Source of the DNA: Linyphia triangularis
Taxonomy: Eukaryota; Arthropoda; Arachnida; Araneae; Linyphiidae
Direction of reading: 5' to 3'
Assembly: GCA_963978545.1 (NCBI GenBank)
Contig: OZ021723.1
Location: 1,054,001 to 1,118,000 of the forward strand
Length of the DNA stretch: 64,000 nt
In this document: positions 26,201-40,400 of the stretch, piece after piece
How positions within the stretch are numbered: the stretch's first letter is position 1
Layout: the number at the start of each line of letters is the position of its first letter
Notes under the pieces: model-generated
Database searches by the model: none
Told to the model about the DNA's origin: nothing
What the model saw: only the letters and a program-made list of their open reading frames with translations
Position numbers and translations under genes: made by a program

Positions 26201-28370
26201 CCGGCCTAAGAGTAAAATGCTATGTGTGCAAGAATGAGTTTTGGCACAACTTACAAGGAAAATGGGTATAGAAAACCCTCCAAAAATGGTATGGGTGCTT
26301 TATATGGTATGGGTGCAAATTATTAAAATCGTAGCATTTTCTGCACTAAATAACATTATTTTAAGTCAGGTTATATTAAGGAACCCACGGATACAAATTT
26401 TTTTATAAAATAAAAAAATTGTAATAAAATTAATTTCATAAGAATTTAATAAAATGCATGTTATTAAAATTAGTGATTTTTACTACACATTACTTTTTTT
26501 AGTAGTCCTCAGCTCTTAGCGCAAGCTTTGGTTCCCCTTCGTAACCTTGGGTTGTGAAGGGATGCAATTCGGCTAATCTAGCATTATCAGTACGGCCAAG
26601 TTAAAGTGAAACAAAATTAACAACTGTTTAATTCTGTCAAAACAACGTAGTGGGGCGCTTGAAGCCAGTCTCTTTACTTTACTTTCAAGCAACATTTTAT
26701 CTATTGAACTAAACATATATTCAAATTCACAAACAAACAAACTAATATAGGAAAGCGAAGTTAATATAAAGGATTTAAAAATCAATACTGTTTTTGTGGG
26801 CATATTTTTTCATGTTCAAACAAGTTATCAATTTGATTTTCTCAATATCTGGCAATAAAATAAATATTTTCCAATATTGGAAAAAATATAAATGCATAAT
26901 TCCGTGATCTCAAAGCACCTTAAAAGCTAATACAAAATATCAACATTCTGCTCTTACCTATCTGGATTTTTAGCACCAACCAGTTTATTCCGTCAGAATC
27001 GCAGGTTTTCTTCACTTTTTTGGATTGTCAAAAAAAAAAAAGTCTTCTAGAACGAATTTTTTTCTTATGTGCGGTGAGAGGTTTACAATTAATTTATTAA
27101 ATCGGTGATATAAAAATAAAAAACCATACATAACTTTTGTTGATAAATCGGTTAGCGTTCCCGTTAAAATTAGAGGAGGGCAAATATTCTTCAAGGAAAG
27201 GGTGCAAAGAACTTTTTTTTGCCAGACCACAGTTTTGTTCTTTAAAAATGTAGATCGTGGCGTTAATTTGTGTATGGAAGTTTCAGTCAGTATATATGAC
27301 GAACCATATAAATTTGACGTCTGGAATTCATCCACAAATACAGATCATTCGTTGAAGAGGATAATTGACATTGAATGAATCATAGCTAGATATAAACATA
27401 CATGTCAGTTCATTTCTAATGAAGGAGAAATGGTCATGTGTGTGTTGCCGCGCCTCTTTCGAGTGTTTTACAAAACTAAAACTTGCCTGTTCAGCTCTGA
27501 AGTTGTGGATCGTAGACGAAAGCAAAGTTCTCACGAAATGACTTTTTCGTTTGCTTACTTGGCTTGGTGTTTAGTATTACGTAAAAGTACCCACGTGTTA
27601 CGTATTACCACCATATGACGTAAATCGCCGTTCCCACGTGTTCCCGCTCCACTACACCCCTGGAAGTAGTGTATAGAGATATTCTTCGCACGATTTGACT
27701 CCATTTCAACACTTTAAAATTAGTAAATCGAGATCGAAAAAAAAACTTAATTTTCTATGTTTCCTGTTGCTGATATTTGTACCAAATTACAGTTGTGACT
27801 GCATTGGAAGTGGAACTCGTTTGGAATGCTTGAAGCCTTTTCGACCCTTTAAAATTAGTTAATCGGTATTGAAACAGCTTGCTTTATTTACACATGTATC
27901 AAATTACAGAATTGGACTTCTTTGGAAATGGGACTTTGCGATATTCCACGAATCGAACGTTTCGACCCCTTTTCAACGAGTTAATTGAGATCGGAATTGC
28001 TTACTTTATATGTGCTTACCCTTGGAATCAAATTTAAGAGTTGTGTTTGTATTGAAAGTATAGTATTGGGATAACCCACATTTAGAACCTTTCAACACCT
28101 TTACGAATCCTTAAACTTAATTAATTAAGATTGGAATTGTTTACTTTATCTATGCTTGACTTGGCATCAAATTTCTGAATTGTGACTGAATTGAAAGAGG
28201 GACATTACTCGTTTGGATAGTTTCAACTCGATCCTATAATATTAATTAACCGAAATCGCAATAGCTTACTTTATCTATTTATCTATTCTTGTCCTTGTTG
28301 ACTTGTGTACCAAATTTCAGAAGTGTGACTATATTGGAAGTGGAACATTTTGGGATATTTCTCGTTAGGA

Positions 28371-28401
<31 letters not shown>

Positions 28402-31400
28402 TTGCATTAAAAACTTTGTTTTTATGTGTCATATTATTTGAAAAACCATGTTCAAGTTTAAATAAAAAAAAAGTGCAGTCGTTGACGATCACTGATCTCT
28501 ACTACAACTTCTGGATTGCTTCTTAGCGGTTTATGCTCTGCAAGCAGGTGATGGCATTTGAATACTTCCCCCATAATGCTTTAAAATAGGTTGCCCATAG
28601 TTACAAACAAATTTTAACTGGTTTTGGGGGAAGTTATTAGTATAGATCTCTATGGTGATTATTAAGCCTTCTTCAACTTCAAGTTAGCATGAGCTATCCA
28701 GAAGTTGTAGTAAAGATCAGTGTTGATGATATTTGTCACATTCTGTAGATGTTACTGCAATGCCAAAATGATTATTTATAAAAAATTTGTAATAAAAATC
28801 TACTTACTTTTTCCGTATATCTTTATTTTTTCCACAGTTGCAGGGGATAGGAATTGCTTAATCACCATCCAAAATAATGTGAAGTAGTAAGAAACTGAAA
28901 ACATTTATGTACAGGTTATTTGTTATTCATAAAAACAGAGTTTTTTAAAAATCCTTTATATGCATTGTCAATTTTTATATTCATTGACACAGCGACGATA
29001 TCAATAACATTTCTATCAGCTAATTACGTTTCAAAATTATAAAAAAGAACGTGAATCAAACATCCAAATATCATTTATTTATTCTGATTAAAGTAATTTC
29101 ATTATTTATTTAGTTATTAAAAAAAATTTGGCAACAGGAAATAGTTTCTTCAATGGTCGATTAAATGCTATCTTAGATGACGACCAAATTAGTTTATAAA
29201 TATTCCGAAAAAGCGACCTTTTTGAGACAGTAACAGCCACAAAATTTGATAGAGTGCTTGTCATCGACATCGAACCAATCTGTCATTTTTCAGCACGATT
29301 GGATGAAGGCAAAGGGCTTAATTAAGACTCTGCACATTCCGCTCCCATCGACACACATAATAGTAGTTAATATAAAGGATGTCAAAAATAAAACATAGGT
29401 TATAGAATTTATTTCAATTCTAAGGATATTAGTTGCTGAAGATACAAACATTTAAGAGTGATTTTCTGAGAGAGGGGTAAGCTTGGGATTATGCTAATTT
29501 TTGATTTCCATGAAATTTCCAGGAAGTGTTCTGTACATTGTCCTGATAACAAATTTGAAAACCGCTTTACAAGATTCCACTGAATTTTCATGTTTCAGCT
29601 AGTTTTTTGGAGGGGGCAGGCACGTTTTAATAGCATATTTGATAAAAAACACTATCATTAGAAATATTTTTTTGCCAAACTTTCTGCATGTGCCAAACTT
29701 TTGATTGCAAAAATGTATACTAGACAACTAGTAATAATTGTTATTAGTGCTATTTTTTTGGCACATCATTGAAGTTTTGGTACAGGTAGTGGCCAAAAAT
29801 ATGTCCAATTCACCATTTTTTACTACTTTACGAGCCAAATTTAGCTGACTTCATAGATGCGACAAACATTTGGCATTGTTGTGGGATAGTACACCACAAG
29901 CATAATAATTTAGCATGCATTTTTTTTGTCACCTATCTGAAGTTTCTAATCAAGTCAGTCGGAAATCTGAATTTTTAGACTTTTTAGAGAATCTTATTTT
30001 TAGAGTCTAAGCCTAATTTAAGGCCAAAAATCTCAAAACTTCAGAATCTCTAAATTAAGGTGATGGTGCTAACAGAGAGTGACTTTAGTGTACTAAACAC
30101 TGCCATCGTATGTTTTTTGGCACCTCTGCTCATTTTTATTAAAGAACGATGTAAATGTAGACAAAATGTTTAAACAACGGCAAAATTGATCGATGCCATT
30201 TCCACTGATGAAGTAAACTGCCGACTTGTGTCTAGGGCTTCCTTTCATTTTTTGATTCACAAATCCATTTAAAGTTAAGAATAAGTTTTTTTACTTTGGC
30301 TCCTGCTTGAAGTTGAGTTATTTTTTAAAAATAATTAATGTTCTTAATATTCGAAGAGAAAAATATGGATACAGTAATCATGTTTCCACAATAATTGTTT
30401 TTAATGTATTTTTTTATGAAATTCAATAAAAAATATGTAACTTTACAATATATGTAATATATATTTATTCAAATATTCGTATCTAATATAGAGAAACAAT
30501 ACGTATAAACTTTAAATGTAAACTTTAGGTACTTAAAATAATTAAAAACAATGAATTCCTTAAACGTTTTGCTCTTACTTTTAAGTTGGCTTAATGGAAC
30601 TCTCTCTGTAAGCAACATATGAATACACTTTGTGCGTACTTATATAAAACTTGGCCATATACGGTACTATATTGCAATGCTTTTATTTACTTTCATAACA
30701 TTAGCTATCATAGGCATATTATTGCTTACAAACAAATTACAATGCAAACTTTGGCATTTTCATTGTCTCTTTTAGTTCATTTTTAAACTTTTTGTTTGAT
30801 AAACTTACATTTTTTTCTTCTCTTTTTTTCAAAAGAAAAAAAGGAGCCACCCCACTTACTGTCAATGGACCATATATTATGACTTCTCTTGAAACATTCT
30901 CTATGTCAGGTCTTTTTAACCAATCATATTGATTAGCTTCTATCTTGTGAAGAAATTTGACTTTATATTGATGCAAGTGTTTTGTATCAACACGTATTGC
31001 TTGTATTTTTTCAATGTAGCTGTTTCTTGTATATACACCATAATAAGATGATAAAATAAGTGGAGGATTTTATTCGCATGTTGAATTCATCATAAAGTTT
31101 TGTTGAACAGCTGTCAGAGAATTCATAGTATTTTGAAAGTGATTTCCTTCCCTACTGCAGTTTCTGAATTCCTGTTCTTTTCGTCATTATCAGACATTTT
31201 TTCATTTAAATTTCTAGACCTTCATCTTCCTCTTTTGCTTCATTCTCCTGTTGGACTTAGTTTCTTTTTAACTTCCAATGTCCATGAAGAGTTTCATTTT
31301 TTTTTAAGTTACTGACACAGAAAATTGGGACATCACCTGCTGTTTTGTAAAGTAGTCAGAAATACTAAACATTGTTCCATTTAAATCTAAAAGTATCTTC

Positions 31401-34400
31401 ATTGAATGTCCTAAACTCTCCGAGCTAACTTTTCAGCTTATTTCTTCTCATTACATGAAGGCGATCTCATTAAAGGACTTTTGCATCCATGTCAACTTTT
31501 GCTTTTCTTCTTCCTGCGCCCAACCAACTGAGTCATACATACTGGGTATTTTATCAGACTTGACCAGCGGAATTTCATAGCTCTCTTATTTGTTAGAGGT
31601 TAATGAGTATGTTAGATTAGTTGCTTTGGTCTTCATCTTTTTACATAACATGTTTTGGCTTTGTCCTTTGGACTTTGTGACTGCTAGTACAGTTGTGTGT
31701 TGTCCATCCAGTGTATGATTATCTAAGTCCTTGATTGAATTAAACGTTGCTGTACATTCCACATCAGGGCAAAACACTACTAATCTGTATTTCCTATGTT
31801 GTTTCTTCTGGGAAGGTTTTCCTTTGGGAAAATCTTCAGAAAACGGTTGTATGATTTAAATTTGTGCTTGACATCTTCTATCTTTATGTCAGTTTTCTTC
31901 CCAGGTCCAATATCATAACGGTTCCAAAATGTTATTCCATCTTCATTCTCTAGGTTAACAGAATGATATGGCGATATGTTTTGCAGAGTGATTTTACCTA
32001 TAGAGCCTTCTTAATGTAAAATATTAACAACAGAGCGTTTCATATTTCTAATGATGCCATTAGAGAGAAGAACTTCATATATCTCTTGTGATGAGGAAGT
32101 ATGGTGGGCATCTTTGCTATGCTGTGGCTCATTGAATGAACTTCGAACAATTTTCAGCCATTTTCTTGGCTTATTGCTGCTTTACAATTACAATTACTGT
32201 GTTACAATAACCAGTATTGTTACTTCTATCTACAATTCTTATTCATACTACTGCCACTCAAAATTATGAATCTAATATCATACTAAAAGATTCCAACATA
32301 AAACTTAAACATGCACAGGACAAATATAGCGGACCAGGATAATTCTTGATCACTTTTTAGTAATATCAATATTTTTTTTTTCAAAAAATTACAGGCATCA
32401 AAGTTATAAATCCTATTCTGACCTTTAAATGGTTTTATGAAACAAAAAATGAAAGGAAACTCTTGGCACAAGTTTGCAATTTACTTCATCAGTGGAAAAT
32501 GGCATCGATCAATTTTGCCGTTTTTTATACATTTTGACCACATTTACATCGTTATTTAATAAAAATGAGCAGAGGTGCCAAAAAACAGACGATTGCAGAG
32601 TTTAGTACGCTAAAGTCACTCTATGTTAGCACCATCACAATATTTTTAGAGATTCTGAAGTTTTGAAATTTGTGGCCTTAAATTAGACCTAAAAGTCTAA
32701 AAATTCCGATTTCGGCTGACTTGACTGGAAACTTCAGATAGGTGCCAAAGTTTTTTTTATGCCTAAGTATTATGTTTGTAGTGTACTATCTCACAACAAT
32801 GCCAAATGTTTGGCACATCTGTGAAGTCAGCTAAATTTTGGCTCGTAAAGTAGTAAAAAATGGTGAATCGGACATATTTTAGGCTGCAACCTGTAACAAA
32901 ACTTCATTGATGTGCCAAGAAAATAGCACTGATAATAATTATTACTAGTAGTCTATTATACATTTTTGCAATCAAAAGTTTGGAAAAAAATTTATTCTAA
33001 TGATAGCGTTTTTCATCAAAAATGCTATAAAGCTCGCCTCCCCTCCCTCCACAAAACCATCTGAAACATGACAATATAATGAAATTTTTTAAAGCGGTTT
33101 TCAAATTTGCAATCAGCATAGCATACAGAACATTTGGTGAAAATTTCATGGAAATTAAAAATTAGCATAACCACAGCCCTGTGTTAAGAGTACTCCACTC
33201 TCAGAAAATCACTCTTAAAACGATTGTAGCGATACTACTATAGCGATACCATTCTTTTTGTAACTTTCTTTATTTATATAGTATTATTCAATCTTAGGCT
33301 TAACGAATTTTGAATTTGTGAATATTTAATCAAACGTTACTCCTGATTGCGATTCAATGCTATTCTCGTACAACTTATGTGACACGTAATCATAATATTT
33401 GTTAAACTATTTACTTGATGTTAATTTTGCAAAAAAAAAAAAAAAAAAAAAAAAAGCTGAACGGGGTAACCACAAATATTTCACACACTAAGATTTTTTT
33501 TTTAAAATCCTTTATATTAAATTCGATTTTGTGTGTTGATGGCGGAAAAATCTGAGGAGGCCAAATTAATCCCCTTCTCGTCACCCAATCGGTATTACAC
33601 TTGGCAGATAGACTCGATGTCGATAACAATGCATTTTATGAAATTTTGGGGCTGTCACTAAAAGGTCGTTTTTCCTGAATACTAGTAAACCAACTTGCCG
33701 TTATCCAATCGCGCTGAAATAGCATTTAACCGGTCATTGAAGAAACTCTTTCCAGTTGCCAACATTGTTTTAATAAATAAATACTAAAATTGTTTTAATC
33801 AGAATAAATAAAAGATATTTGGATGTGAATGCATACATTCACATTCTTTCTTATTGAACAGATTTTTGAAAAGTAGTTTACCGAATATTTTCCTGATAGA
33901 GATGTTTTAAATATTTAAAATTAGATGCCAACACCAAGCACACGCTGACAACAGAAATGGCGCTTTGTTACTGAATATAAAAATTGGCAATGCATACAAA
34001 TAATTCATATTAAAAACTTTCTGTTGTGGGTTGTATTATTAATGTTCTTTTATAAGTAAATACACTCAGCTCGTCAGAAAAGACTTGACAACAAATCCAC
34101 TATCAGTAGTAAACGTCGTGAATAAGCTAGGGAAATAAATGTTTAGAATAAAATTATAACGAGGGACTTACCATTAATTATGTAAGCAGTTTTGAGCCTT
34201 TCTGGAAAGTTCCCTTCGTACATAGATATTAAAGCTCCGATTGTTTCGAGTGCTGGAAAAAAAAATCGATTTTTAGGTTGTGCAATGGATATCTTTTCTT
34301 TGAAAATAACATGATATACTATAAACTTCCACGAAGCAAGAAAATCTTAGTTAAACATCTGAAAGCAACTTAAAGAGAGTCGGAGTTTAAGAACATCAAA

Positions 34401-37400
34401 AAGTCAATTTGAGATTAAAATTGTAAAATAATCAACAAAGAATTTTCAATCCGACAATGTAAAAAGTTATAATCTCGCTAAATTAGAAGCATTATTTTTA
34501 TATATTTTGAAATACAGTGTTGTGCATCAATTTGTATTATCGTTTTCAACTTTAATGGACCATATCTCCAACGCAATTTCGGAGACGTAGGGAACATTTA
34601 CTCAAAAACTTTTAAAGGTAAATGCCTAAAATTTTTACCATATATTCTTATCAATATCTTACACAATTAGAGTGTAACATTTTTAAATGTTTTGTTTTTT
34701 TGAAAAAAAAAAAAAAAAAAAGAAGAAATGTCTAACATTTTATATAATTTTAAAAAAATTTCATTTTTGGTGGCAATAAAACTGCATAAAATTTTTAATT
34801 TAAAAAACATTAAAAATGCTACACTCAAATTGTGTAGTACATTGTTCAGAATATGTGCTAAAAGCTATAGGCATTTATCTTTAATAGTTTTTGTACACAT
34901 GTTGCTTACGTCTCCAAAATTGCGTTCGGAGATATGGGCCGTATAAGTTAAAAACGATAATATAAATTGATCCACGTCACTTTTTTCAAAAATATATAAT
35001 AAATACTTCTAATTTAGCGAGATTAAAACTTTTTGCACAGACGGATTAAAATTCTTGAAAGTTTTTTTTTAATTTTATTATTATTATTATTGTTGTTTTT
35101 TTACAATGTTATCTCAAAATTGATTTTTTTAAGTTCTTTAACTCCGACTTTCCTTTAAACTCCAAAGTTTTTGATAGGCTCGCATTATTCTCAATATTGT
35201 TACAAAAATTATTTGTAAAAAAATTGCAAATAGCGACGAATTTATTTTCAAGTTCTACTTAAACTCATATTTTTTCTGTACATAGCTGTGAATGGTGAGG
35301 TATTTCTTTTAAAATTCCATTTTATTTTGTTTTATTTAACAGTGATAACACAGGTTCGAAAAATGTGGAAACTTCTAAATCAATCGGGAATTTCGGGGCA
35401 TTTCCATCACGTGATTGGTTAGCTGGATTTTGTTAGAAATTTCTGCTGCGAGCTTGTAATAGGAATCGAATTAATAGAATCGTGAAAAATTCATAACAAT
35501 ATTATATTATCCGAGCATATTATATTAACCTCCTAAACAGAAAGGGTGTGCCAGGTTAATAGGGAAAGAATGTAACCTTTTTAAAAGCTTGAAAAAGTGG
35601 TCCTAGTTCACAATTGTCAAGCTTTTCGTAACGCTTTCATCACAAACCTTCCACCAAGATTTACATTGTAAAAAGGGTGTGGGAATCTTTTCATAATAAG
35701 CTTGTTACAGAGTTTACACTGTATACACGCCAATCTACAGGGTAATGTAAAGTCAGTACCCATATGTAACATTGGATATTTCAAAGAGTAAAAAACCTAT
35801 CACAGTTTTATTTCCATTGAATACATTATTGAGGTGTACCATTTGGTTATTAACCCATTGACGGTTCAGGGATTGGCGAAATTCTACAGTTGATTTCTTT
35901 TCAATAATTTTTAAGTTATATTTTTAATCCAACTATGTAATTTTTTTAAATGATTGTTTATTCATTTATTTTTGATAGGTTATAAACAATCATCTTAATA
36001 TTTTAAAAAAAGTATTTTATTTTAAATTTTATTTATAAATTTAAACATGTGTATTGCCGGAAAAACTGAAGATCAAATGACGCATATATACGTGCATGAC
36101 CGTCAGTGGGTTAAGTTACATTTCAATGTATGCACCTGAATTTTACCCGCAACATCATCTCAATTTAATCCGACTTCTTTATTTGGGGTTGGGCTAAGGA
36201 ACAAGCATACAATTTAAAACCAATAGATATAAGGGCCTTGAGGAAAGTATTCGCGAAGTATTTGCAATGTTCCAGTTGAGATGATAAGAATAGCTGTTCC
36301 TACAAGATTCCAGAAATGCGTAGAAAATGCGAGTGCATACGTTGAAATATAACTTAATAACCAAATAGTACTCCTTAATAATGTATTCTATGGAAATAAA
36401 ACTGTGAACTCTTTGAAACATCCGTTGTTACCAAATAGGAACTGACTTTACAACCACAACCCACAGAATCAACCTTTTCGGAGGGTTGCCATCCTTGGCC
36501 TTTTCACCAAAACTTTTATACAAACCCTTGTCATGTAACCGTGCAACCTCTGGAAGTCTGGTGACAGGTAAATGAGAAGGTTTTTGTAATCTTAACATGT
36601 TTTCTGGTTAATACAAATAAAATTGTTAAGTTGCAACCGCGTTATTTTCGTACATATTATTGCTCAGATCACTGATTAATTTTTATTTGCTTTCAAACAT
36701 ATGCGTTTCAAAAACAAAAATTAAAGTGTAACAAACGTGTCCTCATTCGTTATCTAAAAAAAAGAAAGAAAATGAAGCACGAGCATTGACATTGAAAACA
36801 GTTTTATCAGTTCTTCAAGAGGATAAGATAGTCATTGTACTACTCACAATTCTGAGAATACGATTTACTTTGCAATGAGCAAATACGTAAGAGTGGCGGG
36901 ATGATAGAGAGTCAACGACCTGGGGAAAAGTCGTTTCAATATCGCGGGACGCCTACTTGAAATATTTTGAAACCGGAGACAATTATGTGGATTAATATAT
37001 ATATTAGTATATACATATCGGCAAAGTTTCTGTATGACCATCCTGTGTATATATATACTCAGGATGGTCAGATGGTCATACAGAAACCTTGCCGATATTT
37101 TGCCGATATATCGACCTCAACTTCCGTTCCGTCCAACAGATCAATATGAGATTTCAGTTATAGTTATTCAGAGATATGAGGTCGAGATTCTGTGACTGGC
37201 AACAAAATGGTGCTAACGGTTACGGTTGTAGCTACAAAAACTCGAAATTTTCGAATGGCAACACCTATTTTTTCCTGTCGCAAAATGCTCGGCACTTGCG
37301 AAAACCCTAAAGAACGTTGGGATGGTATGCGTATCACAAAAAACTTTCGGTTTTCTATGTGAAAATTTTTACCGTGTGCTCCGATCATGTTTCTGTTGGC

Positions 37401-40400
37401 CATTCGCAGAGTAGTTTTTTGAGCGGGCATAACACGTCCGTTTTTTGAGATACGCTTACCGTTTCAAAGCTGTTTAGGGTTTTCACATCCTTCGAGCATT
37501 TTGAGATAGGAAAAAGTAGGTGTTGCTATTGGAAAAATTCGAGTTTCTGTACTTATAACTATAACCGTGAGAGTCATTTTTCACAGAATCTCGAGCTCAT
37601 ACGTCTGAATAACTATACCTGAAATCTCATATCGATTTGTTGAACAGAAATACTGCTAGAGGTTCATATATTGGTAGAGTTTCTTTAAGACCACCCTCTA
37701 TATTGTAATGATTTCATCAATATCAAACAGATGAATTGAAGAAATACGTTTTGTTTGCGTTCTTTTTACAGACTTCCCAGAAAGCAGAAGAGAACTGAAC
37801 TGAACAGCGAACTGTTTGGTGTTGTATAAATAAGTAAGAATGAGAAATTTTTAAAACTGTGAACGATTGTGTGTGGTGAACAAAATGGTCGACATCGTGC
37901 ATTGAAAATGTATACGAAATGTCCTGTTTAAAAGTGTGGTCATCAGTATTTAAAGTGATGGATCTGTGTGTTGTTGTAGACTATCATACAGTGTGCATTA
38001 TCAAGTCTGTGGGTTGTGGATGTTGTAAATCAAAGGAATATTATTCCGAATACCATTTTCTTGTCCCGACATCACAATATACAGTTCTCATTCACTCGCT
38101 GACTCTTGATTCATCACTACTTGACGTGATCACTCATCATGAATTGCACAAGGAATATCAAGAATCGTAAACAAATTACTGTGGTACAAACTGCAATATA
38201 CTTCGTGTTTTAGAACAGAAGAAGTAGCTATCGTTCCGATTTTTGTTTTTGCTTACACTGTACATGAACACTTTGCTACCGTGCTCCTGTATACCGACTT
38301 CATTAATCACTTTTAAGTGATTTTATTTTGCCTTAAAATTTTAAACCGTTCATTCAGATTTTATTCTGTACTACTTTTCAGCATTAAACTATGAATTGTG
38401 TTTTTGTATGTTTCGAACTTTTTTTAGTATCCCGAATATATTCCTGGAAAAATATTAAAGAAAGATAGAAATAGATTTGATACATATCAATTTTTTCACA
38501 ACCGTTCATAGAAATTGATCTGATAGGCTTGTGATGGTCTCGTGTACAAATGACAGATACAACACTTAGGCACCTGTGATCACTTTAGCTTAGCGTGCCA
38601 GTCTTCCGATCTAGGAGTCCCTAGTTCGACTCCCTGTTAGCGCACATCACCACATTGGTGAACCGAATATTCGAACACATCCGTGGCGCCATCTACTGCA
38701 TGACCGACTCACTGAAACACAGCAAGCTACTTCTTGTGACTCACTGCCACGCGCAACGCATTCAATTCTCACGCAAGCAGCTGAATCATTCACTAATTCG
38801 TAACTCACTGGGGAAGGGGCTATGGGGTAGGTCTCTTGCACAAATTACAGATTTTACACCTAGACACCAGTGTTCACTTTTACCTTGTGGTTAGCGCGCC
38901 TGTCTTCCAATCTAGGAGTTCCGAATTATCCACTTAAGCGCACATCGCTACAAGCTTTTGAATTTGGTTTAAGTAATACGCATCTAATTTCATTCAAGTG
39001 TCGATGCTTTCTTAAGAGCACTGAATGAGATTTTCAAAATTCAACCATATTTACATTTGAATTTTATTTTATATTACAATAACATTTCTACAGAGCAAGT
39101 AATAGTTCTATGAAACAATTGAAAACTTACTTGGTTTATGAGTTGCTGATCCCAAGGAGAAATTTTCGAAATCCACAATGTAAATACATTTGTCCAAACA
39201 TTTTCCAGTCTAATAACAGAAAATAAAAATAACAACCTGTTTGTTTGACTGAATGAGTTGTATATATGCAAAACTAACTAAAGACATTTAACTTATTTGC
39301 AGGAATCACTCGAACTAAGACAACATTACTTGAGTATGCGACGGATCCTTCTGTATAAAGATATACTATGGGACACAACTTTTACAGTATTATTGATAAC
39401 CTGCGCAAAGCACTTAACAAAAAGTAAATAAGCGCTTTTAAGTTTACATTTTAACTAATATTTCTAGCCAGAGATAAGAATTGTAACGATTCGACTAATC
39501 AGGGCGTAGTACAACCATCGTTGTAACATATTCAATGAGCTCAAGTAAGCAATGCACAGAAGTGAATGAAAGTCTAGTTTCAAATCACACAGGATTGTGT
39601 CCATTTCAATTAATGAAATCCGATGAGTTTAAAATTGCTTAAAGGAATGACTTTTCCGAAGATCATTAGAGATAGATTTAAATTCTATTGCTGAGAGGAT
39701 TCACTTGGGTTCCTAAACGTGCTTACGAGAAAAGACAGTACGAAAATGATCATTTCGTGAAATGACATAAATTGTTTTCATTTGATGTCTATCTATTATA
39801 AATGAAAATTAAAAAAGCAAAAGATTATTTCAGGTGGTGCCACTACATAAGCATTAACATTAGGATTTCAAATACAAAATAAAATATATTATACGCAATT
39901 TCTGAGAATTTAATTTAATTCCTTTCATTAAGTGATCAATTTCGTACCTACTCACCCATCAGTTTCAAGGTTTTAAACAAAGTTATCCCTAAACTAACAG
40001 CATAGAAGATTGTAACATAGAGAGTATAGGAAATGATTTTTACTATGACTTCCTATTAAATTGCAATCATACCTTTTTTAGAGTGTTACCAACTACTGTA
40101 TATTATCATAATTTCTTAAAATAGTTGGACTATTTTTTACTTCAATTTTCAAGCAACTAACAAAGTGTGCTTTTGTAAATAAACTATTTAAGGTATAATT
40201 TATAAATTTTTATTTTTTATTGATCAAATAAATGATATCGCAGAGGAAAAAAAAAAAAAAAAAACACCGTTCAGAAAAGAAGTATCCCCAAAACAACTAA
40301 GCTTTATAAAAAAATCCGCCAAGTAAAAAGGTCAGCCGGAAAAAATTACGAAATCTAATGTTTGCTGCCAGGCGGCCGCATATAGTTTCTTAGGTTACTT

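Noticed and set aside
26958..27014. Possible minus-strand exon with donor AG|gtaaga and a [12 protein letters not shown] reading
   Set aside because: Exon 9 (28808-28894) joins exon 10 (23885-23991) directly in phase 1 with unbroken family alignment; including this piece would duplicate the same region and break the frame.
27012..27335. 107-codon minus-strand open frame
   Set aside because: No recognisable motif, no compatible splice sites, inside intron 9; chance frame.
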